The translations under genes were made by a program, and so were the position numbers. Below, one piece after another: positions 9,845-16,047 of a stretch of DNA of 52,673 bases; the stretch's first letter is position 1, and every line of letters starts with the position of its first letter. This DNA is from Sterolibacterium sp. GTDB lineage: Bacteria; Pseudomonadota; Gammaproteobacteria; Burkholderiales; Rhodocyclaceae. Location: assembly GCA_018061005.1 (NCBI GenBank), contig JAGOVA010000016.1, positions 1 through 52,673 on the forward strand, written 5' to 3'. The notes under the pieces were generated by a model, which was given only the letters and a program-made list of their open reading frames with translations, made no database searches and was not told where the DNA came from.

Positions 9845-10200
9845 AAGCCCTCCTGCTCTTCGCCCACGGCGCACGCAATCCCGACTGGGCACGCCCCATC
9901 CTCGCCGTGCGCGACACCATCCGTCGCCGCGAACCCGGCACGCCCGTCGAAGCCGCCTTCCTCGAATTCATCCCCCCCACACTGCCCGAAGCCGTCGAGC
10001 AATTACTGCAAACGGGCTGCGATGAAATCGTCATCGTACCCATGTTCATGGCGCAAACCGGCCACACCCAGCGCGACCTGCCCGCCCTGCTCGACACCCT
10101 GCGCGCCCGTCACCCCGGCCTGCAACTACGCGTGGCCGCCCCCATCGGCGAAGCCCCAGCCGTGGTCACCGCCATCGCCGAATACGCGCTGCAGGCCTGA
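9841..10200 (+). CDS. cbiX: Small CbiX-type sirohydrochlorin chelatase
   Basis: A 119-residue single-domain chelatase of the CbiX-short class. It would insert Co2+ (or Fe2+ for siroheme) into sirohydrochlorin. The active-site His is in LLFAHGARNP near the N-terminus. The second conserved His is in AQTGHTQRDLP near residue 78. The length is about half that of two-domain CbiX or SirB enzymes, so the protein should act as a homodimer. It overlaps the MFS gene by ATGA. No other tetrapyrrole gene is in the window, so its metal and pathway (B12 versus siroheme) are open. Confidence 0.85.
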   Translation: MKALLLFAHGARNPDWARPILAVRDTIRRREPGTPVEAAFLEFIPPTLPEAVEQLLQTGCDEIVIVPMFMAQTGHTQRDLPALLDTLRARHPGLQLRVAAPIGEAPAVVTAIAEYALQA

Positions 10201-10360
10201 GCGGCAGGCAGGTTACGCGAGCTGCAACTGCTGCGCCGGATCTTTCACCAAGGTCAGCAATGCTAAGGTTGTGAGCCCCCGGCCACCCCGGGGCAATCGT
10301 CCAGCAGCCTGTTGGACAATTTGCTCATCCGGCAACAAACGGTTGCGTGACATCGTCTCC

Positions 10361-10428
10361 GCGCAGGCGGGAACCCACGCAGACCATCCGTCGATCACCA
10401 TGGATTCCCGCCTGCGCGGGAATGACGG
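10361..10428. repeat. REP-like palindromic element
   Basis: A perfect 13-bp inverted repeat, GCGCAGGCGGGAA (10361-10373) and TTCCCGCCTGCGC (10405-10417), is separated by 31 bp and continues into GGGAATGACGG. This is the common proteobacterial intergenic palindrome whose translation reads SFPRRRES on one strand. It occupies the 293-bp gap 10201-10493 between the convergent cbiX and cytochrome genes. Nothing else in that gap is recognisable. Confidence 0.8.
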
Positions 10429-10493
10429 GGTAGGGATGCCACCGCATGGCGAGTGCAATAGGGTGCGATAGGGTTCAATACTTGATTGCCGGA

Positions 10494-11051
10494 TCAATAT
10501 CTGCGCTTGCGTCCGCTCATCATGGCGCGTAGCAGGTTTTCACGATGACGCAGGCTGCTGAACACGACCCCGGCGACATGCAAGCCGACTAGCAGGAGCG
10601 TGCCATTGGCCAAGGCTTCATGGACTTCTTCCATCGCCTCGCTGCCCCAATATGCATCTGTGGTCAGCAGCCAGCCGGTGCTGCCTGTGCCGATCAGCAT
10701 CAGCAGCAAGGCCACGATCATTGCCGCGCCGGCCGGGTTATGCCCCAGATAACGTGCCTCGCGATGCGCCAGCAGATCTTGCAGATAAGCGATCAGCTTG
10801 CGCGGCGAGGGGACGAAGCTGGTAAAGCGCGCGTACTGCGTGCCCACCAGCCCCCATAGCAGACGAAACGTGACCAGCCCGAGCACGGTAAAACCGAAGA
10901 TTTGATGCCATTCGCCGCCATCATCGCCGAGCGCGTAGGCACTGAAGAAGGCCAGCACCAGTGACCAGTGAAAGATCCTGACCAGCGGATCCCACACCCG
11001 CACGGTTTCAGCTTGTGCCGGGCACTCGGTCGAAGCGGCGGCGGGGCTCAT
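10494..11051 (-). CDS. Cytochrome b561 family di-heme membrane protein
   Basis: A 185-residue integral membrane cytochrome of the b561 / Ni-Fe hydrogenase b-subunit type. Four helices are visible, with candidate haem b ligands in VRIFHWSL, GEWHQIFG, EVHEAL and VGLHVAGV, which makes two bis-histidine haems. It likely moves electrons between the quinone pool and a periplasmic partner. It is translationally coupled (ATGA) to the upstream PepSY-like gene, an association common for this cytochrome family. It ends in a basic tail (GRKRRY). Confidence 0.88.
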   Translation of the reverse strand: MSPAAASTECPAQAETVRVWDPLVRIFHWSLVLAFFSAYALGDDGGEWHQIFGFTVLGLVTFRLLWGLVGTQYARFTSFVPSPRKLIAYLQDLLAHREARYLGHNPAGAAMIVALLLMLIGTGSTGWLLTTDAYWGSEAMEEVHEALANGTLLLVGLHVAGVVFSSLRHRENLLRAMMSGRKRRY

Positions 11052-11335
11052 TTCTTGCCTGCCTGGCTCACCACGCTGGCATCGACAGGATTCACGAAAA
11101 GTTCGAGTTTCTTGCCGTCCTTGTCTTTGGCATAAACCTCATAGCAGCTTCCATTGGATTTGACCTTGCCGACGCTGTAGCCCTGGGCTTCGATTTTCGT
11201 TTTGACATCGTCCGTCTTCAGCCATTTGGATTGCGGCTCACGCGTACATTCACCGTCGTAGCTGGAAGCCAGCGCGCCGCATGACAAGGTCGCCAGCGTC
11301 AGTGCCGTTACAAGTTTGATGGTCTGGGTATTCAT
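11048..11335 (-). CDS. Secreted PepSY-like domain protein
   Basis: A 95-residue protein with an N-terminal signal peptide (cleavage likely after GALAS, about residue 23). It is followed by a small periplasmic domain with the PepSY-type pattern KTKIEAQGYSVGKVKSNGSCYEVYAKDKDGKKLELFVNP. Two Cys residues (CTREP and GSCYE) could form a disulphide. ATG 11335 is preceded by GAAAGG. It is the first gene of a two-gene operon with cytochrome b561, suggesting that it modulates or docks to that cytochrome. The exact role is unknown. Confidence 0.8.
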   Translation of the reverse strand: MNTQTIKLVTALTLATLSCGALASSYDGECTREPQSKWLKTDDVKTKIEAQGYSVGKVKSNGSCYEVYAKDKDGKKLELFVNPVDASVVSQAGKK

Positions 11336-11414
11336 GGTATTTCCTTTCAGAAGTTTGAAGTTGAACTTGAGGCTGGTCCGGCAAACGTCAGTGGATACAG
11401 TGATACCAACGTAC

Positions 11415-11444
11415 CGACATGCCGCGATGCCATAAGGCATGTCG
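11415..11444. promoter_or_regulatory. Inverted repeat upstream of the PepSY-cytochrome operon
   Basis: CGACATGCC (11415-11423) and GGCATGTCG (11436-11444) are perfect inverted arms with a 12-bp spacer, 80 bp upstream of the PepSY-like start. The spacing fits a dimeric regulator site. The regulator is unknown. The rest of the 248-bp gap (11336-11583) holds only a weak GATCCGG/CCGGATC hairpin at 11551-11573, downstream of the metal ATPase. Confidence 0.4.
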
Positions 11445-11583
11445 AGATATTGAAACCTGTAGCTGAAGCGAAGCTTAAGAAGGAAAAAATATTTGCTGGC
11501 CAGAAAAATTCAGTCCGCAAGCAGCCCACGCAATAAAGCATGACGTGCGCGATCCGGCACGCTAGCCCGGATCGCTCTCGCTA

Positions 11584-13929
11584 TCAATCATCCGAGACAC
11601 TCTGGTAAATCTCTTCTTCCTGCGCGAAATGCAGGCGGAGTATCGCTTCCATGGCATGCAACATGCGCTGCAGTTCACGCAATGTGGCAGCGACATCTAC
11701 GGCATCGACAATATTGGCAGCATCGTCAGTCTGCGCCTGCAAACGACTGACAGCCGCGCTGAACAAACGATGCAGACGGAATATCTCGCGATGCGCGTGG
11801 CTCATCGCGGCCAGTGGATCATCGCCGCCCAGCAGGGTGGCCAGCGCAGGGTACACCTCGCGGTCATCGGCGCTTTCATGCGGCAGCAGTTGTTTCTGCA
11901 AAACTGTATCGAGTGCCACCAGCAGCGGCACGGCGGCTGCCGGTGTCATCAAGGACAGCCGTGTGGCAAGCTCCTCCAGATGATCGAGCAGCGGCACCAG
12001 TTGCTGATGATCCGCCCGCAATCGCGCCACAGTTTCAGGGGGGAAACGATAGCGGATGGCACGCAACGGGCGTATCCGCAAGACTCGCAACGCATTAAAA
12101 ATGACCGCCACATCGATGGCTTCCTGCAACAGTGCGCCATGCAGGGGAGCGAGCAGCCCCAGTGCTGCAGCCAGCATCGCCAGCAATGAAAGCCCCATGC
12201 CCGCAAACACGCTCTGCAAGGCAATCTGCCGTGTTTGCCGGGCAATGTGCAAGGTTTCCGCCAGACGATCGAGGCGATCCGTGAGCAGCACGATATCTGC
12301 CGCTTCGGCCGAGGCGGTCGCACCGCGCGCGCCCATGGCCACGCCCACCGTGGCTGCGGCCAGCGCGGGGGCATCATTCACACCATCGCCCACCATCAGC
12401 GTCGCCCCCGTCGCGCGGGCAGCGTGGATGGCGGCCAGCTTGTCCGCCGCGCTTTGCCCGGCCAGCACCTCATCCACCCCCAACCCCACGGCCACCGTTT
12501 CAGCCACTTCACGCCGGTCACCGGTCAACATCACGATGCGCTCCACGCCCGCACGCCTCAGTAGCCGCAAGGCCCGCGGTGTTTCCAGCCGCACCTGATC
12601 GGCCAGCAGCAACGTCCCGGCAAACACGCCGTCAATGGCGACCAGCACAGCGGCACGGCCTTCGTAGCTGCTGCGCTCCAGCAGTTCGCGCACAGGCTGC
12701 GGCACGCTGGCCATGCGCGCCACATAGTCGAGTGTCCCCACGACCAGCTGCTGATCATCGACCCGCCCTTGCAGCCCGGCACCGGGAACCTCCGTCACAT
12801 CGACGGGAATGCTCAGGGAAAGCGAACGTGCGCGCGCAGCGGCCACCACCGCCCCCGCGATGACGTGACGGGACATCTGCTCCAATGATGCAGCCCGCCT
12901 GAGTAGTTCGTTGTCATCAACACAACCCACACAGCCCGCATTTTCGATGCGGATCAGTTTCGCCTGCCCGCCGGTCAGGGTTCCGGTCTTGTCGAAAAAC
13001 AGGGTGCGCGCCAATGCCAGTGCCTCCAGCGCACCACCGCCCTTGACCAGCACCCCGCGCTGCGCGCAGCGGGAAATGGCCGAAACCACTGCCACCGGCA
13101 CCGCCAGGATGAGCGGGCAAGGTGTCGCCACCACGACCACCGCCAAAGCCCGCAACGGATCGCCACTGATAAACCAGGCCAGCCCCGCCACGCCCAACGA
13201 AAGTGGAACAAACCCCATCGCGTAGCGGTCAGCCAGCCGTGTAGCGGGCGCTTTCGCCTGCTGTGCGCCTTCAACCAGCTTGACGATGCCGGAAAAAGTG
13301 CTGTTGGCGGCCGTCGCCGTCACCTGCATGTCAAAGGCATCACCGGCATTCACACTGCCACTACCCAGCATTTCCCCGCGCAGGCGTGTCACCGGCATCG
13401 ATTCGCCCGTCAATGCCGACTCATCCAGCACCACCCGCGCCGAAAGTGCCAGACCATCGGCCGCGATGACTTCGCCGTGGCTCACCTGCAAACGGTCGCC
13501 CAGCACAATTTCATCCAGCGGCAAGACCACCAGTGCCCCGTTGCGATAACAGCGCGCACTGCGCGGCGCGCGCGCCAGCAAGGCCGACATCTCACGACCC
13601 GCGCGACGCTCGGCGTAGCTCTCCAACAGACGCCCACTCGCCAGCATCACCGCAATCACGACGGCGGTCAGTTCCTGCTGCAAGAGCAGCGCGCCACCGA
13701 TGGAAACCAACGCCAGCACATCCACCCCGGCTTCACGCCGCAGCAAACCCAGCAGCGTTCGATAGCACAAGGCCAGCACCGCCGGCACACTGCCCGCAAC
13801 CCACGCCCACACAGCGAAGTCGTGCTCACCCATCAGCCAGCCGCCGCCACCCGCCAGCAAACCCGCCAGGCAGAGCAGAAAAATCAGGACATCGACATGC
13901 CAGCGGTGGCTCATGAGTGGCTTCATCAT
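11584..13929 (-). CDS. P1B-5-type metal-transporting ATPase with C-terminal hemerythrin domain
   Basis: A 781-residue heavy-metal P-type ATPase. There is no N-terminal metal-binding domain. Membrane helices begin at once, and the actuator TGES motif is near residue 175. The transmembrane metal site reads TPCPL instead of CPC. The phosphorylation motif is DKTGTLTG and the hinge is GDGVNDAP. The N-domain His is present in SRHVI, but the usual following Pro is missing. Residues about 625-775 form a helical hemerythrin-like HHE domain (DHQQL, LPHES, HAHREIFRLH, LRLHFAQEEEIY). TPC plus C-terminal hemerythrin defines subclass P1B-5, whose characterised member exports Ni and Fe(II). The start is uncertain because ATG codons at 13929, 13926 and 13914 all have weak ribosome sites. 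Confidence 0.88.
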   Translation of the reverse strand: MMKPLMSHRWHVDVLIFLLCLAGLLAGGGGWLMGEHDFAVWAWVAGSVPAVLALCYRTLLGLLRREAGVDVLALVSIGGALLLQQELTAVVIAVMLASGRLLESYAERRAGREMSALLARAPRSARCYRNGALVVLPLDEIVLGDRLQVSHGEVIAADGLALSARVVLDESALTGESMPVTRLRGEMLGSGSVNAGDAFDMQVTATAANSTFSGIVKLVEGAQQAKAPATRLADRYAMGFVPLSLGVAGLAWFISGDPLRALAVVVVATPCPLILAVPVAVVSAISRCAQRGVLVKGGGALEALALARTLFFDKTGTLTGGQAKLIRIENAGCVGCVDDNELLRRAASLEQMSRHVIAGAVVAAARARSLSLSIPVDVTEVPGAGLQGRVDDQQLVVGTLDYVARMASVPQPVRELLERSSYEGRAAVLVAIDGVFAGTLLLADQVRLETPRALRLLRRAGVERIVMLTGDRREVAETVAVGLGVDEVLAGQSAADKLAAIHAARATGATLMVGDGVNDAPALAAATVGVAMGARGATASAEAADIVLLTDRLDRLAETLHIARQTRQIALQSVFAGMGLSLLAMLAAALGLLAPLHGALLQEAIDVAVIFNALRVLRIRPLRAIRYRFPPETVARLRADHQQLVPLLDHLEELATRLSLMTPAAAVPLLVALDTVLQKQLLPHESADDREVYPALATLLGGDDPLAAMSHAHREIFRLHRLFSAAVSRLQAQTDDAANIVDAVDVAATLRELQRMLHAMEAILRLHFAQEEEIYQSVSDD

Positions 13930-13965
13930 TCTCGACCAGGGGTTAGACTCATATTATGCGATGCT

Positions 13966-13988
13966 GATCGCCATAAACTGCGCCACAA
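13966..13988. repeat. 23-bp direct repeat, copy A (left of TA module)
   Basis: The 23 bases from 13966 are identical to those from 14789, beginning GATCGCCATAAAC and ending GCGCCACAA. The copies are 823 bp apart and enclose the whole toxin-antitoxin pair. Copy A lacks the extra left arm seen at copy B. The 160-bp gap that holds it (13930-14089) has no other recognisable feature. Confidence 0.85.
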
Positions 13989-14089
13989 CGCGGAACGCGA
14001 TGTCATCCGTCACTTCACACCTCGCCTGCACGGGGACGATATCACTCAATCGCTTGTTGCTGGCTCAACCCACCGTCTTACCCACCGTC

Positions 14090-14410
14090 TTACACGCCGA
14101 AATCTTCCCGGAAGCGGTCTATCTGGTGCATCCGCTCATGCAGGATGGTCACAATGCCGACGTCGCCATTCGAGAGCCACCGCCAATAGACGAAATGATG
14201 TTCATAGCGGAAGAAGTAGCCTTCAACACCAAACCCAGCCGGAACGGGTCGCGATAACGTCCGGTGATCCGCAATGCCGTCAAAGGCATCGAACAAGCCG
14301 ATAACGTAACGATCCGCCTGCTGCACGTCCCAGTGGTCACGGGTGTAACGGTAGATTTCGTCAAGCCGGTAGGACGCCGCACCCTGGATGCGGATATGGG
14401 CTTTGCTCAT
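14090..14410 (-). CDS. RelE/ParE-family toxin
   Basis: A 106-residue toxin of the RelE/ParE superfamily. The usual helical hairpin at the start (ASYRLDEIYRYTRDHWDVQQADRY is the characteristic region), the central VPAGFGVEGYFFRYEHHFVYWRW strand region and the C-terminal VTILHERMHQIDR segment match ParE-type toxins, which poison DNA gyrase. RelE-type ribosome-dependent RNases share the fold, so the target is inferred. The gene starts six bases after the antitoxin stop, the usual antitoxin-first order. It is full length, with no frameshift. Confidence 0.85.
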   Translation of the reverse strand: MSKAHIRIQGAASYRLDEIYRYTRDHWDVQQADRYVIGLFDAFDGIADHRTLSRPVPAGFGVEGYFFRYEHHFVYWRWLSNGDVGIVTILHERMHQIDRFREDFGV

Positions 14411-14416
14411 GCGACA

Positions 14417-14689
14417 TCAGACCCGGTTGCGGGCAATGACATCTGCCGCCGTCAGTGGGCGATACGATGTTTCGGGTGCGGCATAGGCGTGAGTCAGTTC
14501 GGTTTTGAGCAGTTCGAAGGCATCCGCATCCTTCCGTTCCTTGTCTCGCCGGATCAGGTCTCGCACATATTCACTGACGTTCTCGTAAGCACCATGCTCA
14601 CCGACATTCGCGCTAACGAAGTCACTGAGTACGCCGCTGAGACGAACGGTCATCGTCGTAGTCTTAGTCTTAGTCGTTGCCCGGCTCAT
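14417..14689 (-). CDS. ParD/CopG-type ribbon-helix-helix antitoxin
   Basis: A 90-residue antitoxin. The N-terminal half (TMTVRLSGVLSDFVSANVG, then YENVSEYVRDLIRRD) fits a ribbon-helix-helix DNA-binding domain. The C-terminal half would wrap and neutralise the toxin encoded next. ATG 14689 is preceded by an excellent AAAGGAG ribosome site. The open frame upstream to 14815 is non-coding control region and includes the operator-like palindrome. RHH antitoxins normally repress their own operon, in agreement with that palindrome. Confidence 0.85.
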   Translation of the reverse strand: MSRATTKTKTTTMTVRLSGVLSDFVSANVGEHGAYENVSEYVRDLIRRDKERKDADAFELLKTELTHAYAAPETSYRPLTAADVIARNRV

Positions 14690-14713
14690 GAAGCGGCTCC
14701 TTTCATCGTTCGG

Positions 14714-14742
14714 TGTATTCAATATATTCAAAATTGAATACA
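14714..14742. promoter_or_regulatory. Candidate autoregulatory operator of the toxin-antitoxin operon
   Basis: TGTATTCAAT (14714-14723) and ATTGAATACA (14733-14742) are perfect 10-bp inverted arms. A nested ATTCAA-AA-TTGAAT occupies 14726-14739. The AT-rich block lies 25 bp upstream of the antitoxin start and stands out from the GC-rich surroundings. It is well placed for the RHH antitoxin to cover the promoter. Confidence 0.6.
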
Positions 14743-14780
14743 CAAACAAGTGAAAATAGCCACCCATCATGGCCGGCGAT

Positions 14781-14811
14781 GTGGCGCAGATCGCCATAAA
14801 CTGCGCCACAA
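14781..14811. repeat. 23-bp direct repeat, copy B, inside a dyad (right of TA module)
   Basis: Copy B (14789-14811) repeats 13966-13988 exactly. Here it forms part of a perfect dyad, with GTGGCGCAG at 14781-14789 and CTGCGCCAC at 14801-14809 around an 11-bp spacer. The dyad-plus-direct-repeat layout is reminiscent of a recombination or integration core site. No recombinase is encoded nearby. Confidence 0.7.
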
Positions 14812-14876
14812 TCACGCCACGCCCACAGCAAACGGCGCCAGATCACAAAACTGATTGAAGGTGGCCAGATTGCCGC

Positions 14877-15860
14877 TCAGAACAGCACCGCCAGTTGATC
14901 TGCGAGTTTGCGTTCATTGGTAAAGCTCAGATCGTACATGGAGGAAAAAGCTGTCGCTTTCTCGTCTTCCAGACCAGAAATGCACATGATGAACTGCTTG
15001 CGGCTCAATCCAAGACGCTTTTTCAGCGCGATATATTGATCAATATCCTGACGGAACTCGCCACTTTTACATTCGATGCAAACAGGCGTTGTGCCGTTGA
15101 TCAGCATGAACACATCCAGTTCATGCTGATCACCACTGGCAAACGTCAGCTTGATCCCTCGCGCACATGAAAAGCGTTGCTTGCGCTCCTTGGCATAGCG
15201 CATGGCCGTCATCAAGGCATGCCACTCCAGCCATTCACCGTTGAAAAAGTGACGGATCCCCGGGGCCGTCTGCAAAATCAGGCGCACATTATTGTCAGTT
15301 TTGTTATGAAAGCATTTGGCGACAAATGAAAAATCGTAGAGCTGCTGGCAGAACATGGAAATAATCATGGCTTCCTCTGGCGTTTTTTTCTCCAGAGAAA
15401 TGTTGGCGCTGGCGTATTCCTTCTGCTGTGACCAGCGGATACGATCCAGCACTTCTTGAAGGACAGGCAGGTTGGCACCGATAATTTCGGCGACTTCATC
15501 AAAGAAACCGCTGGTATCGACACTCCGCAAATTAACGTCGACCTTGATGTGCTTTTTCTGAAACCAATCACGAACAGGGGTGTGTTGTTGATCGCTGGCC
15601 AGATGATCCGTATTCGACAAGTCAATCTCATCCGGACTGGATGTACTGGAAGCCGTTGTTTCCACCTGCCCCGATTCACGCTTCATCTGCGCCAGTTCTT
15701 TCGCCACAGAGAAATAACGATCCAGCAATTTCTCAATGAAATACATCGTTGGGTAAATGGTTCCATTCACGCCGCAACGCGTGCAGTCACAGCGCTGCCC
15801 TGACTGGTTGTCAGGATGCTCGGAAAAAAACCCACATTTGTTGCAACGGAATATGGCCAT
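14877..15860 (-). CDS. Zinc-ribbon protein with Card1-like PD-(D/E)XK nuclease domain
   Basis: A 327-residue protein not recognised as a named gene. Residues about 4-30 form a zinc ribbon (CNKCG, then CDCTRCG). A charged linker and helical middle follow. The C-terminal third has the layout of the Card1/DUF1887-type nuclease: an early Glu in GEWLEWHALMTAM, then ELDVFML about 35 residues later, then the catalytic strand CIECKSG. These supply the E...D...ExK residues of the PD-(D/E)XK fold. No CARF sensor domain is seen, unlike CRISPR-linked Card1/Can2. It is probably a DNA or RNA nuclease, perhaps in defence, given the TA neighbour. ATG 15860 is chosen over a TTG at 15869. Neither has a clear ribosome site. 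Confidence 0.6.
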   Translation of the reverse strand: MAIFRCNKCGFFSEHPDNQSGQRCDCTRCGVNGTIYPTMYFIEKLLDRYFSVAKELAQMKRESGQVETTASSTSSPDEIDLSNTDHLASDQQHTPVRDWFQKKHIKVDVNLRSVDTSGFFDEVAEIIGANLPVLQEVLDRIRWSQQKEYASANISLEKKTPEEAMIISMFCQQLYDFSFVAKCFHNKTDNNVRLILQTAPGIRHFFNGEWLEWHALMTAMRYAKERKQRFSCARGIKLTFASGDQHELDVFMLINGTTPVCIECKSGEFRQDIDQYIALKKRLGLSRKQFIMCISGLEDEKATAFSSMYDLSFTNERKLADQLAVLF

Positions 15861-15901
15861 AGCAGTCAACTTGTTGTCGGAGAAAAATCATTTGTCATCG
15901 G

Positions 15902-15907
15902 ATTATA
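15902..15907 (-). promoter_or_regulatory. Candidate -10 element for the zinc-ribbon nuclease gene
   Basis: A consensus TATAAT is read on the minus strand, 42 bp upstream of the nuclease start codon. No good -35 is visible at 16-18 bp. The rest of the 187-bp gap (15861-16047) contains a short tandem ACATCCCTCT run near 16000-16028 and nothing else recognisable. Confidence 0.35.
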
Positions 15908-16047
15908 ATGTATCCACTGCGACACCATCATCTGCAGCGGCATTTTTACAGGGGTTCAACGTTATGGCAGGATGCACCATCGCGAACCGTCTGCCCGGAT
16001 ATCCCTCTACATCCCTCTACATCCCTCTTGATCTCATTCCACTCCAT

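Noticed and set aside
10213-10497. 94-codon open frame on the minus strand after cbiX
   Set aside because: Its centre is the translated REP palindrome (SFPRRRES), and the rest matches no family I recognise.
11629-12564. Plus-strand open frames under the P1B-5 ATPase
   Set aside because: They are shadows opposite intact ATPase and hemerythrin motifs, with no family signature.
16000-16028. Tandem ACATCCCTCT units
   Set aside because: This is a short simple repeat downstream of cusA with no structure or conserved context visible.
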